Source: an uncultured Prevotella sp.
Lineage (GTDB): Bacteria > Bacteroidota > Bacteroidia > Bacteroidales > Bacteroidaceae
Assembly (NCBI GenBank): GCA_946402275.1
Contig: CAMIVY010000001.1
Span: 62,001 to 126,000 of the forward strand
DNA length: 64,000 nucleotides
Direction: 5' to 3'
The position numbers and the translations under genes are program-made. Positions 46,816 through 54,258 of the stretch are shown here, in pieces; position 1 is the stretch's first letter, and each line of letters begins with the position of its first letter. The notes under the pieces are model-generated. The model had not been told where the DNA came from, searched no databases, and worked only from the letters and a program-made list of their open reading frames with translations.

Positions 46816-47313
46816 TTATTTAGCATAGAGCAGCCATGCACCAGGATACTTGCTCTGCAGTCCGTTACGGCTGGCAGCAGCATCAACCTTTGAATCGAAT
46901 GTGGTGGCTACCACACGATACATAGCAGGCGTTACGTTGTTGTTCATTACAATCTGAGCATCATATCCCTCGCTTTTCAGTGTCTGCTGCAGACCCTCTG
47001 CATTGGCCTTCAGAGAGAAAGATCCCACTACCACGCTGAAATTCTTCAGGCCTACACCACTTACTACGGTTACCTGCTCCTGACGAACAGCAATGTTATC
47101 TGCGTTGTCAACCACCTGAGTGTTGTTAACGGGACGCTCAACCATAGGAGTAACGACGTTAGTCTCCTGAGCGGCAGGAACCTGCTGCTGTTGAGTTTCT
47201 TCCTGCTGTTTCGCCTTCAGGTATGCCTGCTTATAAGCGCTCTCGCTTGACTTACAACTTGTGAAAACCATCGCAGCGCACATTGCTGCGCAGAATAAAG
47301 TGTACTTTTTCAT
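46816..47313 (-). CDS. SPOR-domain lipoprotein
   Basis: The likely start is the ATG at 47313 (MKKYTLFCAAMCAAMVFTSC), ten codons inside the ORF-track start, because it gives a clean lipoprotein signal with lipobox cysteine. The 165-residue product has a Gln/Val-rich linker and a C-terminal SPOR domain (NFSVVVGSFSLKANAEGLQQTLKSEGYDAQIV) that binds denuded peptidoglycan at division sites. It heads a run with ruvX and def and diverges from the YtxH gene. Confidence 0.88.
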   Translation of the reverse strand: MKKYTLFCAAMCAAMVFTSCKSSESAYKQAYLKAKQQEETQQQQVPAAQETNVVTPMVERPVNNTQVVDNADNIAVRQEQVTVVSGVGLKNFSVVVGSFSLKANAEGLQQTLKSEGYDAQIVMNNNVTPAMYRVVATTFDSKVDAAASRNGLQSKYPGAWLLYAK

Positions 47314-47480
47314 TTTCTTTTTATTTAAAAAATTGTTGTTCATCTAAAATCATGTGCGAAATTACAAATAATCGGGCAAAATCGTGCTAAAAGAGCACAT
47401 AAAGTTTGTTAAATACAGAAAAACAACCCATTTTAACAAAAAATTACCCACAATTTACGTGTTAATTCAAAAACTTTTCG

Positions 47481-47488
47481 TATTTTTG
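47481..47488 (+). promoter_or_regulatory. -7 element for the YtxH operon
   Basis: TATTTTTG on the plus strand lies 36 bases before the YtxH start codon in a 180-bp divergent gap. The opposite strand has a weaker TAATTTCG (47364-47357) facing the SPOR gene. Confidence 0.65.
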
Positions 47489-47524
47489 CCTTGAAAAAAT
47501 GTTTAACCCCAAAATATTAAGATT

Positions 47525-47737
47525 ATGAAAAGTTTAGGTTATTTAGGCGCATTCTTCGGTGGAGCACTTGCCGGAGCAGTTATCGGACTCCTGTTGGCCC
47601 CTGAAAAGGGCGAGGACACTCGTACAAAGATTACGGATGCTGTTGACGACTTCATGAAGAAACACAACATCAAGCTCAGCCGCAAGGAAGTGAGCGATCT
47701 TGTTGACGATATTGCAGACGCAGCCCCTGAGGCATAA
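47525..47737 (+). CDS. YtxH-domain protein
   Basis: This 70-residue protein has one N-terminal membrane helix with small residues (LGAFFGGALAGAVIGLLLAPEKGEDTR) and an amphipathic charged tail. The helix followed by APEKGEDTR is the YtxH signature. Such proteins are envelope-stress or general-stress proteins of unknown mechanism. It is first of three small genes (gap 11 bp). Confidence 0.85.
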   Translation: MKSLGYLGAFFGGALAGAVIGLLLAPEKGEDTRTKITDAVDDFMKKHNIKLSRKEVSDLVDDIADAAPEA

Positions 47738-47748
47738 TTCGCACTATC

Positions 47749-48096
47749 ATGTTCTCCAGCGACAAGAACGTAGAATCCATCGCGCAACTCATTGAGGCGC
47801 TTAAAGATTACGTTGGGCTTCAGAAGGAATATCTGAAGCTCGATGTAATCGATAAGATAGTACGTCTGGTGACAGCCCTGACCCTGACCATTGTATTGGT
47901 ATTCGTGGGCATAGCCTTCTTGTTCTATCTCTCTTTTGCCATAGTCTATTGGCTCACCCCATTGATAGGCACAGGCTGGGCCTTCTTCCTGATAGCCCTT
48001 GCCTTCTTGGTTCTGTTCCTTCTTGTGTGCATCTATCGCAAGCCCTGGATTGAGCGTCCGCTCGTCCGATTCCTCACTAACACCCTATTAAATTAA
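47749..48096 (+). CDS. Phage-holin-family-like membrane protein
   Basis: The 115-residue protein has a charged N-terminal helix (LIEALKDYVGLQKEYLKLDVIDKIVRLV) and two strong hydrophobic helices (residues about 44-70 and 77-100). The layout is that of the holin-X/YqjE-like family that travels with YtxH and YqjK-like genes in many bacteria; despite the name it is not a phage lysis gene here. It is 11 bp after the YtxH gene and 8 bp before the next gene. Confidence 0.8.
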   Translation: MFSSDKNVESIAQLIEALKDYVGLQKEYLKLDVIDKIVRLVTALTLTIVLVFVGIAFLFYLSFAIVYWLTPLIGTGWAFFLIALAFLVLFLLVCIYRKPWIERPLVRFLTNTLLN

Positions 48097-48104
48097 CAGG
48101 CTCT

Positions 48105-48353
48105 ATGGCAAACCCCGTCTATAACACACTTGACGACATCCAGCAGCGCAAGGATGCCCTGCTAACTGACATCCAGAAGGACAGCGAGCGCATAGGCACC
48201 CTATGGCACGGACTGACGGCTCCCCAGAAGTCAGACAGTAAGGGAGAGCTGATAGCCAACCTTATCGCCAACAGCATCACCGCCATTGACGCCTTCCTGC
48301 TGGTGCGCAAACTCATGAAAAGCTATAGACATCTGTTTGGCAAAAAAAAGTAG
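48105..48353 (+). CDS. Small conserved-looking protein at the end of the YtxH operon
   Basis: The 82-residue protein begins MANPVYNTLDDIQQRKDALL and has an amphipathic N-terminal half, a moderately hydrophobic stretch (LIANLIANSITAIDAFLLVRKLM) and a very basic end (SYRHLFGKKK). The layout is similar to YqjK-like partners of YtxH and YqjE proteins. Function is unknown; I infer a membrane-associated role with its two neighbours. It is followed by a terminator. Confidence 0.7.
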   Translation: MANPVYNTLDDIQQRKDALLTDIQKDSERIGTLWHGLTAPQKSDSKGELIANLIANSITAIDAFLLVRKLMKSYRHLFGKKK

Positions 48354-48409
48354 TAGGGTGCCATTCAGGTATGATGATTACCCTTGCTAGACTTAATACT
48401 ATCACTTGC

Positions 48410-48450
48410 AATCATTAATGTTTTTCATCGTAATCATTAATGATTTTTTT
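48410..48450 (+). terminator. Bidirectional AT-rich terminator
   Basis: AATCATTAATG pairs with CATTAATGATT around a 14-base loop and is followed by TTTTTTT on the plus strand. It lies between two converging genes, ends the YtxH operon and could serve the transglycosylase gene on the other strand. Confidence 0.75.
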
Positions 48451-48462
48451 ATATTGAGATGA

Positions 48463-49599
48463 TTACTCGCTAATTTGGTATTTCTTCTTACGCTCGCGCT
48501 TAGCCTTTTGTGGAATGCCTTGGGGACCGGAGAAGGAACGGACGGTCTTGACACCGCGATAGCCATTCCAGCGCTCGTGGATTTTACGGACATAATCCAC
48601 TGTCTCAGAACCTCGCATATAACCGTTCTTCACCACAGGGTCGTTATAGTACTGTGGTTGAGAGAGTCCCAGGACGAAGGGCTCCACCTCGTGCCAATGG
48701 TTGACATTACGCCCATTCTTACGAGCCAAGGCCATGGCATCACGGATATGGAAATGCCCACCGTTATAGGCTGCAAGCACGAATTTTGTGCGCTCTGAGT
48801 GCTCCCTGATATCAGAGAAACTACGCTCCAGTTCAGCCAGATAGCGCACGGCAGCAGCAATGTTCTGCTCAGGGTCGTAGATGTTGGCACGTGAGAGGCC
48901 CAGATGGTCTGCAGTTCCTGGCATGATTTGCATCAGTCCACAAGCACCTGCCCACGAACGAGCCTTGGGGTCGAAGGTGGACTCCTGATAGCACTGGGCA
49001 GCCAGCAGTCGCCAGTCCCATCGGATGGTAGCGGCATAACGTTGGAAGAAACCATCGTAATGCGAGATGACACCCCCTGCCCTATTGAGCATTGGCGAGA
49101 ACACGCGGCGACGGACAGCACGGTTAGACAACAGGAATTCCTCTTCCTTCTTCACCTCTGCCAGCATTCCCGGCTTATACCATGCTTTCAACTCTTCCTC
49201 CAGGTCTTCTTTGTCGTCACCGATCAACCATCCTAGTCCCTTCTTGGTCATCGGGTAACATATCAGGTCTGCTTCGCCGTCTTCCAGTCGTTGCAGCATC
49301 TCTGCGGAGTCTCTACACACCTCCATGCGAAGACTCACACCCAGTTTGTCGGCAAATTTCTGTGCCAGCAGGTATTGTGCACCCAGATGGCGTCCACGGT
49401 AGTCGTAATAGGTCTCTGGTCCTGTCAGGGTGAGTGCTATCAGTTCTCCGTTCCGTTGTATCTCGTCCAGGTCGAAACTGTCGTCCGTAGGTATCGTATC
49501 CGTAATCTCTCCCCACGGAGTGACCAAGGTTTCCTGTTTTTTCTGTCCGCACGAACAGAGCAGAATCAATGCAAATATGAGTATTGAATGCAATTTCAC
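48463..49599 (-). CDS. MltF-like lytic transglycosylase lipoprotein, GTG start
   Basis: The 378-residue protein has a lipoprotein signal (ILIFALILLCSCG), a substrate-binding-protein-like domain (NGELIALTLTGPETYYDYRG) and a C-terminal SLT domain with the catalytic glutamate in QESTFDPKARSWAGACGLMQIMP. This order matches MltF, which cuts peptidoglycan and whose first domain may sense muropeptides. The start is GTG at 49599, only four bases after the -7 element, so the mRNA may lack a leader. It diverges from hisG. Confidence 0.9.
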   Translation of the reverse strand: MKLHSILIFALILLCSCGQKKQETLVTPWGEITDTIPTDDSFDLDEIQRNGELIALTLTGPETYYDYRGRHLGAQYLLAQKFADKLGVSLRMEVCRDSAEMLQRLEDGEADLICYPMTKKGLGWLIGDDKEDLEEELKAWYKPGMLAEVKKEEEFLLSNRAVRRRVFSPMLNRAGGVISHYDGFFQRYAATIRWDWRLLAAQCYQESTFDPKARSWAGACGLMQIMPGTADHLGLSRANIYDPEQNIAAAVRYLAELERSFSDIREHSERTKFVLAAYNGGHFHIRDAMALARKNGRNVNHWHEVEPFVLGLSQPQYYNDPVVKNGYMRGSETVDYVRKIHERWNGYRGVKTVRSFSGPQGIPQKAKRERKKKYQISE

Positions 49600-49603
49600 G
49601 GTG

Positions 49604-49611
49604 CAAAGGTA
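49604..49611 (-). promoter_or_regulatory. -7 element abutting the transglycosylase GTG start
   Basis: TACCTTTG on the minus strand ends four bases before the GTG. It lies back to back with the hisG -7 element at 49633, with only 21 bp between. Confidence 0.65.
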
Positions 49612-49632
49612 CTAAAATAAAAAATAATTTCG

Positions 49633-49640
49633 TAACTTTG
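49633..49640 (+). promoter_or_regulatory. -7 element for the his operon
   Basis: TAACTTTG on the plus strand lies 44 bp before hisG. The region where its -33 element should be is the -7 element of the opposite promoter, so the two promoters probably interfere. Confidence 0.65.
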
Positions 49641-49684
49641 TGCCCGCAAATCTAAATTAGAAGAGAAAAGAAACCGTAGAAAAT

Positions 49685-50536
49685 ATGTTAAGAATAGCTG
49701 TACAATCAAAAGGTCGTCTGTTCGACGACACCATGAATCTGCTTGCTGAAGCAGACATCAAGGTTAGTGCCTCCAAGCGTACGCTGTTGGTGCAGTCCAG
49801 TAATTTCCCCCTGGAGGTCCTTTACCTTCGCGACGACGATATTCCCCAGTCGGTAGCATCCGGAGTGGCCGATATCGGTGTGGTGGGCGAAAACGAGTTC
49901 ATTGAGCGGGGCGAGGATGCTGATATTATCTCGCGCCTCGGGTTTTCAAAGTGCCGCTTGTCACTGGCCATTCCCAAGGAGATAGACTATCGCGGTGTCA
50001 ACTGGTTTAATGGCAAGAAGATTGCCACTTCCTACCCCAACATCCTGCGTAACTATATGAAGGAGAACCATATCGATTGCGAGATTCATGTCATTACCGG
50101 TTCTGTGGAAATCAGTCCGGGCATTGGTCTGGCCGATGGCATCTTCGACATCGTTTCTTCCGGTTCAACGCTGGTCAGCAACAACCTGCGCGAGGTGGAG
50201 GTGGTGATGCAAAGCGAGGCCCTGCTCATCGGAAACAAGAACCTCTCTGCTGCCAAACGTTCCACATTAGAGGAAATGCTTTTCCGTTTCAAGGCTGTCA
50301 AGGATGCTGAGGATAAGAAATATGTACGCATGAATGCGCCCAAGGCCCGTCTTCAGGAAATCATCAACGTGTTGCCTGGTCTGAAGAGTCCCACCATCAT
50401 TCCTCTGGCTGATGACGACTGGTGCTCCGTACATACCGTATTAGACCAGAAGCGTTTTTGGGAAATTATTGGTAAGCTGAAAGAGATGGGTGCCCAGGGC
50501 ATCTTGGTGACCCCCATTGAGAAAATGATACTTTAA
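49685..50536 (+). CDS. hisG: ATP phosphoribosyltransferase, long form
   Basis: This enzyme makes the first committed step of histidine synthesis, joining ATP and PRPP. The 283-residue length with the C-terminal regulatory domain (SPTIIPLADDDWCSVHTVL) marks the hexameric long form that is inhibited by histidine. EISPGIGLADGIFDIVSSGSTL is the PRPP-binding region. It starts the hisG-hisD-hisC run, and its stop codon is the first part of a heptamer tract. Confidence 0.97.
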   Translation: MLRIAVQSKGRLFDDTMNLLAEADIKVSASKRTLLVQSSNFPLEVLYLRDDDIPQSVASGVADIGVVGENEFIERGEDADIISRLGFSKCRLSLAIPKEIDYRGVNWFNGKKIATSYPNILRNYMKENHIDCEIHVITGSVEISPGIGLADGIFDIVSSGSTLVSNNLREVEVVMQSEALLIGNKNLSAAKRSTLEEMLFRFKAVKDAEDKKYVRMNAPKARLQEIINVLPGLKSPTIIPLADDDWCSVHTVLDQKRFWEIIGKLKEMGAQGILVTPIEKMIL

Positions 50537-50566
50537 CATTTAACATTAAAGATTATAGATTAAATT
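50532..50566 (+). repeat. Heptamer tract TTTAACA/TTAAAGA/TTATAGA/TTAAATT between hisG and hisD
   Basis: Five seven-base units: two identical and three diverged. The first contains the hisG stop codon. Ten bases later TTTAATG gives the hisD start. Confidence 0.75.
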
Positions 50567-50576
50567 TCAGGATTTA

Positions 50577-51863
50577 ATGAAGATTTATAAGAATCCCTCT
50601 AAAGATAAGTGGGCTGAGATTATAGCTCGTCCTCGCCTAGACCTGACCAAGCTGAACGATACCGTTTCCAAGGTATTGGCAGATGTCAAGGCTCGTGGCG
50701 ACGAGGCCGTCAAGGAGTATGAACAGAAATTCGACCATGCTACGCTGAACAATCTGTCTGTCACTGAGGAAGAGATGGACGAGGCCGAGAAACTGGTAAG
50801 CAACGAGTTGCGCGATGCTATCATCCTTGCTCATCATAATATCAAGGTGTTCCACATCTCCCAGCGTTTTGTCGGTCAGAAGGTGAAGACCCAGGAAGGA
50901 GTGGTGTGCTGGCAGAAGAGCGTAGCCATCGAAAAGGTAGGTCTTTATATTCCTGGAGGCACGGCACCCCTGTTCTCTACGGTGCTTATGCTGGCTACAC
51001 CTGCCAAGATAGCAGGCTGCCGTGAAATAGTGCTCTGTACGCCTCCCAACAAGGAAGGCAAGGTGAATCCTGCCATTCTGGTGGCTGCCCGTATCGCAGG
51101 TGTCAGCAAGATTTTCAAAGCCGGTGGTGTACAGGCCATTGGTGCTATGGCTTATGGTACGGAGAGTGTCCCCAAGGTCTTCAAGATTTTCGGTCCTGGC
51201 AATCAGTATGTGATGGCTGCCAAGCAACAGGTGAGTCTGGACGAGGTGGCTATCGATATGCCGGCAGGTCCTTCTGAGGTCTGCGTACTGGCTGACGCTT
51301 CTGCCAATGCCGAGTTTGTGGCTGCTGACCTGTTGTCGCAGGCAGAGCATGGCATCGACTCACAAGTGCTCTTCATTACCACCAGCGAGGAGAAACTCAA
51401 CGAGGTACAGGCCGAGGTCAATCGCCAACTGCAACAGCTGCCCCGTAAGGAGATGGCCGCCAAGGCTCTCGAGAACAGCTGTTATGTACTCGTCGATTCT
51501 GACGACGAGATGATCTCCCTCTCCAATGCCTATGCCCCCGAGCACCTGATTCTGCAGGTGAACGACTACGAACAGATGGCTGAGCGCGTCATCAATGCAG
51601 GAAGTGTATTCCTGGGACCTTATGCCTGTGAGAGTGCCGGCGACTATGCCAGTGGTACCAATCACACATTGCCTACTCACGGTTATGCCACTGCCTACAA
51701 TGGCGTGAACCTCGACTCCTACTGTCGTAAGATAACCTTCCAGCACCTGACAGCAGAAGGCATCCGCCACATCGGACGTGCCGTAGAGCTGATGGCTGAA
51801 GCTGAACAGCTGGATGCACATAAGAATGCGATGAGCGTAAGAATACGATCAATAGAAAAGTGA
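50577..51863 (+). CDS. hisD: Histidinol dehydrogenase
   Basis: The 428-residue zinc enzyme oxidises histidinol to histidine in two steps. It has LLSQAEHGIDSQVLF (zinc ligands Gln and His), CESAGDYASGTNHTLPTHGYA and the GPAGPSEV-like region DMPAGPSEVCVLAD. It lies 40 bp after hisG and ends in a heptamer tract that also supplies the hisC start codon. Confidence 0.98.
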   Translation: MKIYKNPSKDKWAEIIARPRLDLTKLNDTVSKVLADVKARGDEAVKEYEQKFDHATLNNLSVTEEEMDEAEKLVSNELRDAIILAHHNIKVFHISQRFVGQKVKTQEGVVCWQKSVAIEKVGLYIPGGTAPLFSTVLMLATPAKIAGCREIVLCTPPNKEGKVNPAILVAARIAGVSKIFKAGGVQAIGAMAYGTESVPKVFKIFGPGNQYVMAAKQQVSLDEVAIDMPAGPSEVCVLADASANAEFVAADLLSQAEHGIDSQVLFITTSEEKLNEVQAEVNRQLQQLPRKEMAAKALENSCYVLVDSDDEMISLSNAYAPEHLILQVNDYEQMAERVINAGSVFLGPYACESAGDYASGTNHTLPTHGYATAYNGVNLDSYCRKITFQHLTAEGIRHIGRAVELMAEAEQLDAHKNAMSVRIRSIEK

Positions 51864-51876
51864 AAAGTGAAAAATG
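51856..51876 (+). repeat. Heptamer tract AAAAGTG/AAAAGTG/AAAAATG spanning hisD stop and hisC start
   Basis: Three adjacent units. The TGA of hisD lies in the first two units and the ATG of hisC is the last three bases of the third unit. Their distance is set by the repeat. Confidence 0.85.
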
Positions 51877-52917
51877 TTTAGTTTACAGCAATTAGTCAGA
51901 AAGAATATATGGGAGTTATCACCCTACTCCTCTGCCCGTGATGAATATTCCGGCAAGGAAGCTCATGTGTTCCTGGATGCCAACGAGAATCCATACAACA
52001 CCCCGTACAACCGTTATCCCGATCCACTGCAGCGCGAATTGAAAAGTGTGCTGAAGAAGGTGAAGGGCGTTCCTGAGAATATGATTTTCCTGGGCAATGG
52101 TTCCGACGAGGCTATCGACATCGCCTATCGGGTATTCTGCAATCCGGGGGGTGACAACGTGGTAGCCATCGCTCCAACGTATGGCATGTACAAGGTATGT
52201 GCAGACATCAATGATGTTGAATACCGTACTGTACTGTTGGACGACCACTATCAGTTCTCTGCTGACAAGCTGCTGGCAGCCTGCGATGCCAACACCAAGA
52301 TTATCTGGCTCTGCTCACCCAACAACCCTACGGGCAACTCGCTTAATCGTGACGAGATGCTAAAGGTTATCAACCAGTTCGAAGGCATCGTCATCATAGA
52401 CGAGGCCTATATCGACTTTGCACAACAGCTGTCCATGCGTCAGGAACTGGTGACCCACCCCAACCTCATCATTCTGCAGACCATGTCGAAGGCATGGGGC
52501 TCAGCAGCCATCCGCCTGGGAATGGCTTTTGCCTCCAACGACATTATAAATATATATAATAAGGTGAAATATCCCTATAATGTCAACCAACTGACGCAGA
52601 CCCAGGCATTGTCTGCCCTCAAGGATCCCTTCGAGGTGGTCAAGTGGGTACGCATCCTGTTAGACGAGCGCCACCGCCTGATACACGCTGTCCAGGAGTT
52701 GCCCTTTGTAGAGGAAGTGTTCCCTACCGATGCCAACTTCTTCCTCACCCGTGTAAAGGATGCACAGGGCTGTTACGACTATCTCGTCAACCAGGGTATC
52801 ATCGTACGCAACCGCTCCCGTGTTCAGCTATGCCATAACTGTCTGCGTATCACCGTTGGCAGCCATTCTGAGAACAACGAACTGATCTCAGCCTTGCGAT
52901 GTTATACTTCTGAGTGA
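51874..52917 (+). CDS. hisC: Histidinol-phosphate aminotransferase
   Basis: The 347-residue PLP enzyme converts imidazole-acetol phosphate to histidinol phosphate. It has [19 protein letters not shown] and the PLP lysine in [14 protein letters not shown]. The start codon belongs to a heptamer tract, 10 bp after the hisD stop. In many Bacteroidales hisB follows, but here an MFS gene does. Confidence 0.97.
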   Translation: MFSLQQLVRKNIWELSPYSSARDEYSGKEAHVFLDANENPYNTPYNRYPDPLQRELKSVLKKVKGVPENMIFLGNGSDEAIDIAYRVFCNPGGDNVVAIAPTYGMYKVCADINDVEYRTVLLDDHYQFSADKLLAACDANTKIIWLCSPNNPTGNSLNRDEMLKVINQFEGIVIIDEAYIDFAQQLSMRQELVTHPNLIILQTMSKAWGSAAIRLGMAFASNDIINIYNKVKYPYNVNQLTQTQALSALKDPFEVVKWVRILLDERHRLIHAVQELPFVEEVFPTDANFFLTRVKDAQGCYDYLVNQGIIVRNRSRVQLCHNCLRITVGSHSENNELISALRCYTSE

Positions 52918-52940
52918 ACCTCATTTCTAAGCAAAACGCA

Positions 52941-52968
52941 TTAATTTTTTAATCTTTAATCTTTTTGG
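52941..52968 (+). repeat. Heptamer tract TTAATTT/TTTAATC/TTTAATC/TTTTTGG at the MFS start
   Basis: Four units upstream of the MFS gene. The TTG used as start in the ORF track falls in the last unit. Confidence 0.75.
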
Positions 52969-54257
52969 ACCGCCTTTGGAATCGTAACTATATCAAGGTG
53001 ATGACAGCCAATTTCGCACTGTTCTTCGCCTTTTATTTACTCACACCCCTGTTGCCTCTGTATCTCTACGAGACATTCGGGGCTACTAAGGACGTGATAG
53101 GCCTCGTCCTGTCAGGCTATACCATTCTGGCCCTCCTGTTCCGTCCTTTCAGCGGTTTTATAGTCGATTCCTTTCCCAGGAAGACCGTTTTACTCATCTC
53201 CTTTTCTGCCTTTGCCATCTTCTTTGCAGGCTATCTCGCAGCCTCTTCCCTGCTCCTGTTCACCATTGTCCGTACCCTTCATGGAGGCCCCTTTGGTGCC
53301 GTTACCGTAGCCAATTCCACGGTAGCCATCGACGTGCTGCCTTCCTCCCGTCGCAATGAGGGAATAGGCTATTACGGGTTGAGTAACAACCTGGCCATGG
53401 CCATCTCACCCACCTTTGCCATCTTCGTCTATAGTGAGACCCACAACTTCCAACTACTCTTCTGGCTAGCCTTTGCCATAGCCACCTTCGGTCTGTTAGT
53501 CGATTCCACCGTCACCCTCCATAAACCTCATCCCTCCTCCTTCATCCCTCATTTTTCACTTTTCCGCTCGACCTTTGGTCGCTTTGTACCTTGGTCAAAG
53601 ACTTTTCACTTTTCACTTTCTAAACTCTCCTTGGACCGTTTCTTCCTGAAGAGCGGTTGGTTGATAGGCGTTAACATGGTGTTCTTCGGTTTCTGTTTTG
53701 GCGTACTCAGCAACTATCTCGCCATCTATGGCAAACAAGTACTCCACATGACGGGAGGTACCGGTGCCTGGTTCATGCTCTGCTCCATCGGACTCATCCT
53801 CTCCCGCCTGCAGGGAGGCAAAGCCCTTCGTGAAGGCAAGCTTACCCAAAATGCTGCTGAGGGTATGGTCATCTCCCTCATTGGCTACACCTTATTTATT
53901 CTCATGCCAACAATAGGCGGTAGCAAATTTTTCACTTTTCACTTTTCACTTTTCACTTCCATAGGCTACTATGGCTCCGCCCTCCTCATCGGTTTGGGCA
54001 ACGGCCACCTCTGGCCTGCTTTCCAGAACATGATGATTTCCGTAGCCCGTCATAACGAACGTGGCACAGCCAACTCCACCATCCTCGTATCGTGGGATTT
54101 AGGCATGGGGCTTGGCATCCTCGTAGGTGGTGTTCTGGCTGAGCTCATCAGATATTCCTTTGCCTTCTGGACAGTAGCCATCATAAATTTAGCGGGTGTC
54201 ACACTTTATTTCGTGCGCACCCGCCAATTCTACTTTACTCACTTACTGTCCGAATAG
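52965..54257 (+). CDS. MFS transporter with heptamer repeats inside the coding sequence
   Basis: The 430-residue transporter has about 12 membrane helices (from MTANFALFFAFYLLTPLLPLYLYE) and the MFS loop motif GFIVDSFPRKTVLL. The start is TTG at 52965 or, if shortened, ATG at 53001; the LWNRNYIK segment before the first helix favours TTG. Two stretches look inserted: residues about 188-222, SSFIPHFSLFRSTFGRFV in the central loop, and 322-332, FFTFHFSLF between helices; both are encoded by heptamer repeats. Length change by one unit would break the frame. Substrate unknown. Located after hisC. Confidence 0.85.
   Translation: MDRLWNRNYIKVMTANFALFFAFYLLTPLLPLYLYETFGATKDVIGLVLSGYTILALLFRPFSGFIVDSFPRKTVLLISFSAFAIFFAGYLAASSLLLFTIVRTLHGGPFGAVTVANSTVAIDVLPSSRRNEGIGYYGLSNNLAMAISPTFAIFVYSETHNFQLLFWLAFAIATFGLLVDSTVTLHKPHPSSFIPHFSLFRSTFGRFVPWSKTFHFSLSKLSLDRFFLKSGWLIGVNMVFFGFCFGVLSNYLAIYGKQVLHMTGGTGAWFMLCSIGLILSRLQGGKALREGKLTQNAAEGMVISLIGYTLFILMPTIGGSKFFTFHFSLFTSIGYYGSALLIGLGNGHLWPAFQNMMISVARHNERGTANSTILVSWDLGMGLGILVGGVLAELIRYSFAFWTVAIINLAGVTLYFVRTRQFYFTHLLSE
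53527..53568 (+). repeat. Heptamer tract in MFS coding sequence (6 degenerate units)
   Basis: CTCATCC, CTCCTCC, TTCATCC, CTCATTT, TTCACTT, TTCCGCT keep a seven-base register in the part coding for the central cytoplasmic loop. Confidence 0.65.
53602..53622 (+). repeat. Heptamer tract CTTTTCA x2 plus CTTTCTA in MFS coding sequence
   Basis: Two perfect units and one diverged unit, 33 bp after the previous tract, in the same loop-coding part of the MFS gene. Confidence 0.75.
53929..53956 (+). repeat. Heptamer tract TTTTCAC x4 in MFS coding sequence
   Basis: Four perfect TTTTCAC units code for FTFHFSLF-like residues in a loop late in the transporter. This is the most perfect tract inside a gene in the window. 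Confidence 0.9.
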
Positions 54258-54258
54258 C

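Noticed and set aside
50637-51350. Antisense ORF (237 aa) opposite hisD
   Set aside because: No recognisable domain; composition reflects the hisD codons.
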